From Streptomyces griseoluteus (lineage in GTDB: Bacteria > Actinomycetota > Actinomycetes > Streptomycetales > Streptomycetaceae), in contig JOBE01000021.1 in the NCBI GenBank assembly GCA_000717735.1, positions 1-64,000 of the forward strand: DNA of 64,000 bases, given 5' to 3'. Positions 34,875 through 42,606 of this stretch are shown here, piece by piece. The position numbers were made by a program, and so were the translations under genes. The notes under the pieces were generated by a model. The model saw only the letters and a program-made list of their open reading frames with translations. It had not been told where the DNA came from and did not search any database. The stretch's first letter is position 1. Each line of letters starts with the position of its first letter.

Positions 34875-35533
34875 TGATCCATGAGATCGACGAGTCACTG
34901 CGCCGTCTGCTCGCGCCCGCCGTCACCGGTGACGTCGCCTTCGACGCCCCGACCCGTGACTGGGCGGCCCGCCGCAACGCGCCCACCCTGAACGCCTACT
35001 TGTACGACCTCCGTGAGGACGTGGCCCGGCGGGAACGCGGTCCCTACGCCGAGCGGGACACCGACGGGGTCGTGACGCGCAGACGTCAGCCGCCGCGCTG
35101 GTTCCGGCTCTCGTACCTGGTGACGGCCTGGACCGCACGGCCGGAGGACGAGCACCGGCTGCTCGCCGGTGCGATGGCGCTGCTGTTGCCCCACGAGGTG
35201 CTGTCCGGGGACGCCGTGCCGGAGTCCGTGCGGTCGATCACCACGTCCCTTCCGATCACCGTGGCGGTGCCGCCCGCCGAGTCCCGGTCGCTCGCGGACA
35301 TCTGGTCGGCGCTCGGCGGTGAGCTCAAGCCCTCGCTGGACGTCGTGATCACCACGCCGTTTCCGGTCACGCCGGTGTACGAGGTGGCTCCGCCGGTCAC
35401 CGAGGCGGACATCGTCGTGCGCGGGGTCGACGGTGTGCCCGCCGCGACGAGGCCCCGGATGGTCCGGCGCCCCACGGCGGCCAGAGGGACTCCCGGCACC
35501 GGCGCCCGCCCGAAGGGCGTGACGGAGGCATGA
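34874..35533 (+). CDS. cis16: CIS protein with DUF4255 domain (Pvc16/Cis16-like)
   Basis: The 219-residue product carries the DUF4255 domain found in phage-tail-like particles. It reads IHEIDESLRRLLAPAV, ARRNAPTLNAYLYDLREDVA, WFRLSYLVTAWTARPEDEHR, LLAGAMALLLPHEVLSGDAV. In related systems this protein forms the cap end of the tail and terminates sheath and tube growth. The C-terminal tail (TRPRMVRRPTAARGT...) is basic and disordered. It overlaps its neighbours on both sides (TGATG and ATGA), so its stoichiometry is probably set by coupling. The gene symbol follows the Streptomyces cis nomenclature by homology. Confidence 0.85.
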   Translation: MIHEIDESLRRLLAPAVTGDVAFDAPTRDWAARRNAPTLNAYLYDLREDVARRERGPYAERDTDGVVTRRRQPPRWFRLSYLVTAWTARPEDEHRLLAGAMALLLPHEVLSGDAVPESVRSITTSLPITVAVPPAESRSLADIWSALGGELKPSLDVVITTPFPVTPVYEVAPPVTEADIVVRGVDGVPAATRPRMVRRPTAARGTPGTGARPKGVTEA

Positions 35534-37521
35534 GCGATCCTCGAAGTCTGCTCGAGCTGCTCGGCACGCTGCGCGCGCGGGTCGCCGCGCTCGTGGACGC
35601 CCGCAGCGCCTCGGATCCCACGGCGGGCGATCCCCTGCGCGGGCTCTACGTCACCGAGGAGGCGGCCCGCCGGATCGCGGAGCCCGTCCCCACGGCGGCG
35701 TACGGCGTCGGCGACCCGCTGCCGCAGCCCGGCCGGACCGACCGGCTCGGCGCACTGACGGGGTCCTTCGGACTGTCGCCGCTCGACGCGCACATCCTCC
35801 TGGCGGCGCTCGCGCCCGAAGTGGACCGGGGCTTCGAGGCGCTGTACGGGTACCTCAACGACGATGTCGGGCGGCGGCGCGCCACCGTGGCCCTCGCACT
35901 GGACCTCGCCGGCACCGGCCCCTACGACCCTGCCGCCCGCGACCGCTTCCATCCGGCGGCACCGCTGCGCTCCGGTGGCCTGCTGGAGGTCGAGGACGAG
36001 GACCGGCCGCTGCCCGGGCGCGCGCTGCGCGTGCCGGAGCGGGTGGTGGCGCATCTGCTGGGCGACGACAGCCGTCTTGACGCCCAACTCATCGATACCG
36101 GCATCGAGTTGCTGAACCCAACCGATGCCGGGGCGATCGGGCCGTCCACGGCGCTCGGTGCTCGTGTCGCCGCCGCGGGGGCCGTCACCGTACATCTGCG
36201 TGAGCGGGTCCCCGGGGCCGCCACCGGGGCCGTGGCGGCCGCGCTGCTGGCCGCCGGGCGGCCCGTACTGCGCTACCGGCCGGAGTCCGCCGATGCGACG
36301 GCGGCCCGGGCGCTGCTGCGGGAGGCCCGGCTGCGCGGTGCCGCCGTGGTCGTCGAGCCGCTGCCGCCGAAGCCCGGCCCCCTGGTGCGCGCCCTCGCCT
36401 CCTCCGGCGCGACGGTGGTCCTCGCCGGGGCCGACGCGCCCGACCCCGGGTGGGCCCCGGACGCGGAGCTGCTTGCACTCGACGCGCCGGCGGACGCGAC
36501 GCATGCCGGTGACGTGTGGAATCTCGAACTCGACGGCCTGGTACGGGATTTCGAGCTGGACGAGGCCACCGCGCCGTACCGTCTCAGTGGAGACCAGGTC
36601 CGTCGGGCGGCCCGTGCGGCGCGGGCGCTCGCCGCGTTCGAGGGCACCGCGCTCACGACGGCGCACGTGCAGCACAGTGCCCGGCTGGTCTCCGCGCCGC
36701 TGCTCGACAGTCATGCGCGGCGGATCCGGCCGGCCGTCGGCTTCGCCGACATCGTCCTTCCCGAGGAGCCGTCGGGGCTGCTGCGCGAGCTGGCGGGCCG
36801 GGCCCGTCATCGGGACCGGGTGCTCGGTGAATGGAGGCTGCGCACCGGCGGTGGGCGCGGGCGGGGTGTCGTGGCGCTGTTCGCCGGGGAGTCCGGCACC
36901 GGCAAGACGCTCGGCGCCGAGGTCGTCGCCGGTGAACTGGGCCTGGACCTGTATGTGGTCGACCTGTCCTCGGTCGTCGACAAGTACGTCGGCGAGACCG
37001 AGAAGAACCTGGAGCGGATCTTCGTCGAGGTGGACCGCACGGACTGCGTGCTGCTCTTCGACGAGGCCGACGCGGTCTTCGGCAAACGGTCGGAGGTGAA
37101 GAGTTCGCACGACCGGTACGCCAATCTGGAGAGCGCGTATCTGCTCCAGCGCCTTGAGGCGTTCGACGGGATCGCGGTGCTCACCACCAACCTCCGGGCC
37201 AACATCGACGAGGCGTTCACGCGCCGGCTCGACCTGGTCGTGGACTTTCCGTTCCCCGACGCCGAGCAGCGGGTCTCGCTCTGGCAGGCGTGCCTCGCGG
37301 GCGTGCCGAAGGAGACGGGCGTGGACGAGGAGATCGTGTGCTGCGCCAAGGAGTTCGAACTCGCGGGCGGCTCGATCCGGTCGGCCGCGGTGACGGCCGG
37401 ATATCTGGCCGCTGCCCGCGGTTCGGCGGTGACCGGTGCGGACGTACGGGCCGGGGCGCGGCGCGAGTACCAGAAGGCGGGGCGGCTGGTGCCGGACGCG
37501 GGGTTGCCCTGGTCCCCGTGA
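35530..37521 (+). CDS. cis15: AAA+ ATPase of the CIS (Pvc15/Cis15-like)
   Basis: A 663-residue ATPase. The N-terminal ~370 residues include the conserved helical region seen in CIS ATPases (SFGLSPLDAHILLAALAPEV, RGFEALYGYLNDDVGRRRAT). The AAA+ core has Walker A FAGESGTGKTLGAEV (about residue 453), Walker B CVLLFDEADAVFGKR (about 505), a sensor segment AVLTTNLRANIDEAFTRRLD and arginine-finger region. Such ATPases are thought to help assembly or remodelling of the particle; they are not ClpV sheath recyclers. The start overlaps the preceding stop by ATGA. A strong terminator follows. Confidence 0.92.
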   Translation: MSDPRSLLELLGTLRARVAALVDARSASDPTAGDPLRGLYVTEEAARRIAEPVPTAAYGVGDPLPQPGRTDRLGALTGSFGLSPLDAHILLAALAPEVDRGFEALYGYLNDDVGRRRATVALALDLAGTGPYDPAARDRFHPAAPLRSGGLLEVEDEDRPLPGRALRVPERVVAHLLGDDSRLDAQLIDTGIELLNPTDAGAIGPSTALGARVAAAGAVTVHLRERVPGAATGAVAAALLAAGRPVLRYRPESADATAARALLREARLRGAAVVVEPLPPKPGPLVRALASSGATVVLAGADAPDPGWAPDAELLALDAPADATHAGDVWNLELDGLVRDFELDEATAPYRLSGDQVRRAARAARALAAFEGTALTTAHVQHSARLVSAPLLDSHARRIRPAVGFADIVLPEEPSGLLRELAGRARHRDRVLGEWRLRTGGGRGRGVVALFAGESGTGKTLGAEVVAGELGLDLYVVDLSSVVDKYVGETEKNLERIFVEVDRTDCVLLFDEADAVFGKRSEVKSSHDRYANLESAYLLQRLEAFDGIAVLTTNLRANIDEAFTRRLDLVVDFPFPDAEQRVSLWQACLAGVPKETGVDEEIVCCAKEFELAGGSIRSAAVTAGYLAAARGSAVTGADVRAGARREYQKAGRLVPDAGLPWSP

Positions 37522-37567
37522 CGGTGCGGACGGCAGCGTCGTGATCCTGCGGACGGCAGGAGCCTGA

Positions 37568-37610
37568 CGGCAAGGAGGGGCCACCCCGTGCGGGTGGCCC
37601 CTCCTTGCCG
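37568..37610. terminator. Bidirectional intrinsic terminator
   Basis: A perfect 19-bp stem (37568-37586 with 37592-37610, arms beginning CGGCAAGGAGGGG) and a 5-base loop lie between the convergent ATPase and membrane-protein genes. This can stop transcription from both sides. Confidence 0.85.
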
Positions 37611-37630
37611 TCGAGTCGACCGCTCCCGGC

Positions 37631-39256
37631 TCACATGACGCTGCCGCCGACCAGCTTCTTGATGGTCGCCGCGTCGACCGTGCCGGTCGCCGGAAGGCCG
37701 ACGGCCGCCTGGTACGTGCGGATCTTGTCCTCGACCTGGCTGCTGTAGCGGCTGGTCATGTCCTTGTCCAGGCGGAAGTGGTCGATGCCGTACTGGGCGT
37801 TGGTGCGTGCCCGCTGGAAGTCGGTGGCACTGTACTCACGGTTGTACGCCGCCCAGAACGCGGCCATCAGCTGGGTGGTCTCCCAGCTCGTACCGCCGAC
37901 ACGTACCTCGTCGGGCGAGATGCCCTGGGCCCACAGCGAGGTGAGGGTGGCCCGGCCGAGCGTGCCCCTGTCATCCGTCTCGAAGATCGCGGCGGAGTTC
38001 TTCTGGTTCTCGACACCGTCCTTGTACACGGCGTCCTGGTAGCAGGCCAGGGCGTTGCGGGTGGGCGTGTCGATCACGCCCGGGGACCACCCCGGCTGGA
38101 GGCGGCAGGGGTTGGTGGACGACATGTTCGCCAGGCGTTCCTGGGCGAACTCGACGATGACGTCCTTCGGGGATCCGGGGACCCACGGGGGCGGGGTCTG
38201 GGTGTCGGCGGGCGGCGCGGGGGGCTGCTCGTTCCCGCCGTCGCCGGGTTCCGGCGCTTCCTCGGTCGGGGCGCCGCCGCCGTCCTGCCCGCCCTCCGTC
38301 GGGGCCCCTCCCTGGTCGCCGCCCTGTCCGTCGCCCCCGCCGGGCGGCGGCGGCCCGCCGTCGGTGAGGGGCGGAGGGCCTCCGGGCGCCTTCCCGCCGG
38401 GCTTGGGCGCTCCGCTCCCGCCCGGCGGTGGCGGCGCTTCGGGCAGTGCCTCACCGGTGCCCTGGGGCACCGGCCTCGGGGCGCCGGTCGCCCGGATCTC
38501 CTTCGCCGCGCTGACGATCTTCGGTGAGAAGTTGAACCAGAGCACGACGAAGGCGATCACGGCGGTCAGCAGGAGTCCGCCCACCACCACGAGCCAGTTC
38601 CCGAAGACGGGGCGCTGGTCGAAGGTGCCGTCGAGGTCGAGGGCGCTGTCGTCGCCCGCTCGCCGTACGGCCACGGTGAACCGGTGCGACTCCTCGGCGC
38701 CGGTCCACCGCACGGCCTGCGGGCGTACGACGAGCTCCCCGAAGGCGGCGCGGCCCGGGGCGATCTGCACGGCGTTCGGCCGTACGTCGAAGGTGAGCCG
38801 GTTGGCCTCGTCGCGCGCCACGAGGGACGCGGTCAGCGGCGTGTTGCCGAGATTGTCCACGGCGATGCGGGCCCGGCCGCGGAAGCGGCCCAGGAGCGCG
38901 GGCGGCAGGAGTTCGGCGCGGGTCTCGGTGAAGGGCGTGATGGTCAGCCGGCCCTCCACCACGTCGCGGGCGGCGGCGTTCTCCCGGGGGTCGACACGGA
39001 TGCCGTACGCGACGGGGCCGGCCTCCACGTCGGAGGAGCGGGGCGGGGCGAACGAGATCTCGGCGGTCCCCTCGCTGCCCGGGTAGAGGCGGAGTACGTC
39101 CGGCTCCACCCGGGACCAGCCCGAGGGTTTGCCGACGAGGGAGAGCCGGTACTCCTCGACGGTGTCGCCGGTGTTCCGCACCCGCAGTCGGGCGCCGGCC
39201 CGGGCCCCGGGCTCGACGGTCACCTCGGACGGGTCCAGAGAGGTCCACATGGTCAT
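37631..39256 (-). CDS. CIS-associated membrane protein with peptidoglycan-binding end
   Basis: A 541-residue protein encoded opposite to the rest of the CIS cluster. Residues 1-~210 are two Ig/NEW3-like sandwiches of the COG1470 kind (PSEVTVEPGARAGARLRVRN; RARIAVDNLGNTPLTASLVA). One membrane helix follows at about 220-242 (NWLVVVGGLLLTAVIAFVVL), then a ~110-residue Pro/Gly linker. The C-terminal globular part ends in a peptidoglycan-binding-like helix set (KIRTYQAAVGLPATGTVDAA). With one membrane span the C-terminal domain would face the wall. Similar proteins sit in Streptomyces CIS loci, so a role at the cell envelope during contraction is plausible. Confidence 0.78.
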   Translation of the reverse strand: MTMWTSLDPSEVTVEPGARAGARLRVRNTGDTVEEYRLSLVGKPSGWSRVEPDVLRLYPGSEGTAEISFAPPRSSDVEAGPVAYGIRVDPRENAAARDVVEGRLTITPFTETRAELLPPALLGRFRGRARIAVDNLGNTPLTASLVARDEANRLTFDVRPNAVQIAPGRAAFGELVVRPQAVRWTGAEESHRFTVAVRRAGDDSALDLDGTFDQRPVFGNWLVVVGGLLLTAVIAFVVLWFNFSPKIVSAAKEIRATGAPRPVPQGTGEALPEAPPPPGGSGAPKPGGKAPGGPPPLTDGGPPPPGGGDGQGGDQGGAPTEGGQDGGGAPTEEAPEPGDGGNEQPPAPPADTQTPPPWVPGSPKDVIVEFAQERLANMSSTNPCRLQPGWSPGVIDTPTRNALACYQDAVYKDGVENQKNSAAIFETDDRGTLGRATLTSLWAQGISPDEVRVGGTSWETTQLMAAFWAAYNREYSATDFQRARTNAQYGIDHFRLDKDMTSRYSSQVEDKIRTYQAAVGLPATGTVDAATIKKLVGGSVM

Positions 39257-39720
39257 GGGCGAACGCTAAGGGGGCGGAGGTGGTGCCCGGCTGCCCGAAA
39301 GTCCCTGTTCTGGGGCAGCGCGCGGTGCCCCTGTGTCCCCTCGCGGCACGGACCGGGGTTCCGCTCGGTGCGGGAGGGTGCCGCCGCGGTGCGCCGGGGG
39401 TGTCGCGGCTGTCACCGGCCGCCTGGGAGCGCGTGTCCGGCCACGGGTGGACCCGTACCCCCGGCCGTACCTTCGCATGCGCGGGCCCCGTGGCCAAGGG
39501 CCGGACACCCGGTCGTTCGTCCGCCCCCGCGCGGCGTTCGGCCGGCTGGAGCGGGTGACCAGCGGCGGCGGCGGTCTCGCCGCCGGGAGGTGCCGGTGTC
39601 CGCGAGGGCAACGCCTGTTGCCCTCGCGAGCGCCCCTTCTTCCCTGGTCGGAGGCGGCGGCACTCGGCGAGAGTCGGAAGCGTACGACCGCTGTCTACGG
39701 CCACGGGGAGGGCGAGCGGA
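39257..39720. promoter_or_regulatory. Divergent control region of the CIS structural operon
   Basis: About 460 bp between the membrane-protein gene and the structural operon. It has no protein-like frame apart from the small gene that begins at 39721, and it contains the perfect hairpin at 39601-39628. Both divergent promoters should lie here. I could not assign -35/-10 boxes. Confidence 0.5.
39601..39628. promoter_or_regulatory. Perfect 12-bp inverted repeat upstream of the sheath operon
   Basis: CGCGAGGGCAAC, a 4-base loop (gcct), and its exact inverse. It lies 92 bp ahead of the small ORF at 39721 and 253 bp ahead of the sheath start. It could be an operator for a dimeric regulator such as the LuxR protein, or a hairpin in the 5' leader. 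It is not followed by a T-run and points into the operon, so a terminator is less likely. Confidence 0.5.
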
Positions 39721-39816
39721 ATGACGTCGACGCAGCACAGCGAACCGGAGGCGGACCGGGGCGACCGCCCGGCGGCCGACGCCGGGACGGCGTCGCCGCC
39801 CCCGCCGAACCGCTAG
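39721..39816 (+). CDS. Possible small peptide before the sheath gene
   Basis: Thirty-one codons (MTSTQHSEPEADRGDRPAAD, then AGTASPPPPNR) from ATG 39721, with a GGGAGGGCGAG purine run seven to fifteen bases upstream. The peptide is acidic, Pro-rich and disordered. It ends 65 bp before the sheath start. Whether it is a true product, a leader peptide or chance is uncertain; composition and ribosome site give modest support. Confidence 0.35.
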   Translation: MTSTQHSEPEADRGDRPAADAGTASPPPPNR

Positions 39817-39881
39817 CCGCCGGCCGCCCGCACAGACCTCGGTTCACCGACCACCCGTCCCGTCCAAGGAGAGCACGCCCC

Positions 39882-41468
39882 ATGCCCACGTACCTGTCCC
39901 CCGGCGTCTACGTCGAGGAAGTCGCCAGCGGCTCCCGTCCCATCGAGGGGATGGGGACCTCCGTCGCCGCCTTCGTCGGCCTCTCCCCCGTCGGGCCGCT
40001 CAACGAGCCGGTGCTCGTCACCAACTGGTCGCAGTACGTCGCCTCGTTCGGTGACTTCACGGACGGGTACTACCTCGCGCACTCCGTGTACGGGTTCTTC
40101 AACAACGGCGGTACCGCCGCGTATGTCGTGCGGGTCGGCGGCGGGGACGCCCTCGGCGCCACCCGGGCCGTCGGATCCGCCACCGCCGCCGGTGCCGCAC
40201 CGCAGCTCGTCGCCGGTGAGGCCGTCGCGCTCGGCACCTTCCGGGTCGCCGCGATCACCGCCGGTTCCGAGGCCGGTGGGGCGCTCACCGTCGAGGTGCA
40301 GGACGTCGAGGGCGAGGCCGAGCGCTTCAAGCTGGTCGTCAAGGACGGCGAGAAGGTCGTCGAGAGCTTCGACGCCTCCGCGAAGAAGAGCGCACGCAAC
40401 TACGTCGTCGCCCAGGTCAAGCAGCGGTCCAAGACCATCGTGATCGAGGAGGCCGCGGCCGGCGGGCAGCTCGCCAGGCCCGACGCGCAGGCCGTCACCC
40501 TCGCGCCGCCCGCGCAGGTTCCCGCGCCCGTCGCGGCACGGACCGATGCCGCCGCCGCGCTGGAGTCCAAGCAGTTCATCGGCGACTCCGCCGACCGTAC
40601 GGGCTTCGGCGGACTTGAGGCGTACGACGAGATCAACATGGTCGCCGTGCCCGACCTGATGGCCGCCTACCAGCAGGGGCTCATCGACCTGGAGCAGGTC
40701 AAGGCCGTCCAGCTCGGTCTCGTCGCGCACTGCGAGCTGATGGGCGACCGGATGGCGATCCTCGACCCGCCGCCCTCGCTCAACGCCCGTGACATCCGCA
40801 AGTGGCGTCAGGACGTGGCCGGTTACGACTCCCCGTACGCGGCCCTCTACTACCCCTGGATCAAGGCCTTCGACCCGGCGAGCGGTCAGACGCGTACGGT
40901 GCCGCCGTCCGGGCACATGGCCGGCGTCTGGGCCCGCAACGACGCCGAGCGCGGCGTCCACAAGGCCCCCGCCAACGAGATCGTGCGCGGCGCGGTCGAC
41001 CTGGAGCTGCAGATCACGCGCGGCGAGCAGGACCTGCTCAACCCGATCGGCGTGAACTGCATCCGCGCCTTCCCGGGCCGCGGCATCCGGGTGTGGGGCG
41101 CGCGGACGCTGGCCTCCGACCCGGCGTGGCGCTACCTGAACGTCCGCCGCTACTTCAACTACCTGGAGGAGTCGATCCTCGTCGGCACCCAGTGGGTCGT
41201 CTTCGAGCCGAACGACCAGTCGCTGTGGGCCCGGATCCGTCGCAACGTCTCGGCCTTCCTCGTCAACGAGTGGCGGCAGGGCGCCCTCTTCGGCCAGCGG
41301 GCCGAGGACGCGTTCTACGTGAAGTGCGACGCCGAGACGAACCCGCCGGAGTCCGTCGACCTCGGGCGCGTGGTCTGCGAGATCGGCATCGCCCCCGTGA
41401 AGCCCGCCGAGTTCGTGGTCTTCCGCCTCGCGCAGTTCCAGGGCGGCGGGGGCGAGCTGGAGGAGTAG
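39882..41468 (+). CDS. cis2: CIS contractile sheath protein
   Basis: A 528-residue sheath subunit. The N-terminus has the universal sheath start (MPTYLSPGVYVEEVASGSRP, GTSVAAFVGLSPVG) and NNGGTAAYVVRVGGGDA. The conserved C-terminal core holds IRAFPGRGIRVWGARTLASD, WRYLNVRRYFNYLEESILVG, TQWVVFEPNDQSLWARIRRN and IAPVKPAEFVVFRLAQ. Domain IV, between about 100 and 230, is the variable surface part. Extended sheath surrounds the tube and shortens to drive it. Only one sheath gene is present, unlike PVC clusters with several. ATG 39882 follows AAGGAGAG. Confidence 0.97.
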   Translation: MPTYLSPGVYVEEVASGSRPIEGMGTSVAAFVGLSPVGPLNEPVLVTNWSQYVASFGDFTDGYYLAHSVYGFFNNGGTAAYVVRVGGGDALGATRAVGSATAAGAAPQLVAGEAVALGTFRVAAITAGSEAGGALTVEVQDVEGEAERFKLVVKDGEKVVESFDASAKKSARNYVVAQVKQRSKTIVIEEAAAGGQLARPDAQAVTLAPPAQVPAPVAARTDAAAALESKQFIGDSADRTGFGGLEAYDEINMVAVPDLMAAYQQGLIDLEQVKAVQLGLVAHCELMGDRMAILDPPPSLNARDIRKWRQDVAGYDSPYAALYYPWIKAFDPASGQTRTVPPSGHMAGVWARNDAERGVHKAPANEIVRGAVDLELQITRGEQDLLNPIGVNCIRAFPGRGIRVWGARTLASDPAWRYLNVRRYFNYLEESILVGTQWVVFEPNDQSLWARIRRNVSAFLVNEWRQGALFGQRAEDAFYVKCDAETNPPESVDLGRVVCEIGIAPVKPAEFVVFRLAQFQGGGGELEE

Positions 41469-41552
41469 CCCTCCTCTTTCCCCGTCCCTTTCCCAGCTGC
41501 CCCCCTCCCCCTCCGCCCAGCCGGACCCCTTACATGAACAGGAGTGACCCGC

Positions 41553-41996
41553 ATGTCCCTCGACACCGGTGACGCCCTCACTACCCACAATTTCGGCCTG
41601 CAGATCGACGGCGTCATGGTCGAGACACTGCAGGAGATCAGCGGCCTCTCCATGGAGCAGGACGTCATCGAGTTCCAGCAGGTCTCGGCTGACGGCAAGC
41701 CGATCATCAAGAAGCTTCCCGGTGTGAAGAAGGCCGGAGAGTGCACGGTGACCCGTGGCGCCACCCAGTCCGCCGCCTTCACCGAGTGGATCGCCTCCTC
41801 CATCGCCGGCGACATGGGCTCCGCCCGCAAGGACGCGTCCATCATCTTCCTGGACTACCAGCTCACCGAGGTGAAGCGGTACAACCTGCGCAACGCCTGG
41901 TGCACCAAGGTGGAGCTCAGCGCGACCAAGGCCGGCGACGCCGCCGCCCTCACCGAGCAGGTCACCATCACCTTCGAAGAGCTGACGCTCGGCTGA
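41553..41996 (+). CDS. cis1a: CIS inner tube protein (first)
   Basis: A 147-residue T4 gp19-like tube subunit: LTTHNFGLQIDGVMVETLQE, then ISGLSMEQDVIEFQQVSADG, KPIIKKLPGVKKAGECTVTR, and the closing strand TEQVTITFEELTLG. The tube is the rigid needle driven out by sheath contraction. ATG 41553 is spaced well from CAGGAG; an in-frame GTG at 41544 is less likely. It follows the sheath gene by 84 bp and its stop overlaps the next start (TGATG), so translation is coupled. Confidence 0.95.
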   Translation: MSLDTGDALTTHNFGLQIDGVMVETLQEISGLSMEQDVIEFQQVSADGKPIIKKLPGVKKAGECTVTRGATQSAAFTEWIASSIAGDMGSARKDASIIFLDYQLTEVKRYNLRNAWCTKVELSATKAGDAAALTEQVTITFEELTLG

Positions 41997-42418
41997 TGCG
42001 ACGCGAAGGAGGAGCGGCGGAAGCCCAGCGGGGACGCCAACAGGAGCCGCTGCGCACGGAGTTCGAGTTCGAGCTGCCGCGCGGGTTCGTCGACGAGGCG
42101 GGCACCGTGCACCGCCACGGGGCGATGCGGCTCGCCACGGCCAGGGACGAGCTGCTCCCGCTGCGGGACATCCGGGTCCGTGAGAACCCGGCGTACCTGT
42201 CCGTGGTGCTGCTCGGCCGGGTGATCACCCGGCTGGGCACGCTCCCGTCGGTCCACGACGGGACGGTGGAGAACATGTTCGCCTCCGATCTGGCGTTCCT
42301 CCAGGACTTCTACCGGCAGATCAACGCGGAGGGCCACACCAGGGCCGCCGTCGCGTGCCCGCATTGCGAGGAGTCCTTCGAGGTCGAGCTGGCCGGGAGC
42401 CGCCTGGGGGAATCGTGA
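41996..42418 (+). CDS. CIS small assembly protein (tail-assembly chaperone-like)
   Basis: A 140-residue protein that begins with a basic, disordered leader (MRREGGAAEAQRGRQQ) and then a conserved beta/alpha part: TEFEFELPRGFVDEAGTVHR, GAMRLATARDELLPLRDIRV, LSVVLLGRVITRLGTLPSV, NMFASDLAFLQDFYRQINAE. It ends in one CPHC pair (ACPHCEESFEVEL). Comparable proteins lie between tube and tape-measure-type genes in phage-tail-like clusters and are called tail assembly proteins. Stops and starts overlap on both sides. Whether the CxxC binds zinc as a dimer is not known. Confidence 0.75.
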   Translation: MRREGGAAEAQRGRQQEPLRTEFEFELPRGFVDEAGTVHRHGAMRLATARDELLPLRDIRVRENPAYLSVVLLGRVITRLGTLPSVHDGTVENMFASDLAFLQDFYRQINAEGHTRAAVACPHCEESFEVELAGSRLGES

Positions 42419-42567
42419 CGTACGCGGCCGACCGGATCGAGGAGGAGACCGCGTACCTCGCCTTCCACTTCCACTGGGGCATGGACGACATCCTCGATCT
42501 GGAGCACGCGGACCGACGGAGGTACGTGGGCCAGGTGGCCTCGCTGGTGGAGCGGTCGCAGGCGTAA
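42415..42567 (+). CDS. CIS small DUF6760-like protein
   Basis: A 50-residue protein from GTG 42415, overlapping the preceding stop (GTGA). The sequence TYAADRIEEETAYLAFHFHW followed by GMDDILDLEHADRRRYVGQV resembles the short DUF6760 family encoded at this position in Streptomyces CIS loci. The family is too short for a domain and is known only from context, so it is probably an assembly factor like phage GpE-type proteins. The position directly after the assembly protein supports it as a real gene. Confidence 0.75.
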   Translation: MTYAADRIEEETAYLAFHFHWGMDDILDLEHADRRRYVGQVASLVERSQA

Positions 42568-42606
42568 CGGCATGGCAGGGAAGGGAGGTCGGAGGAGACG
42601 GTGGGG

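Noticed and set aside
35086..37584. Long minus-strand frame opposite the AAA+ ATPase
   Set aside because: Antisense shadow of a gene with clear Walker motifs; no domain in the minus frame.
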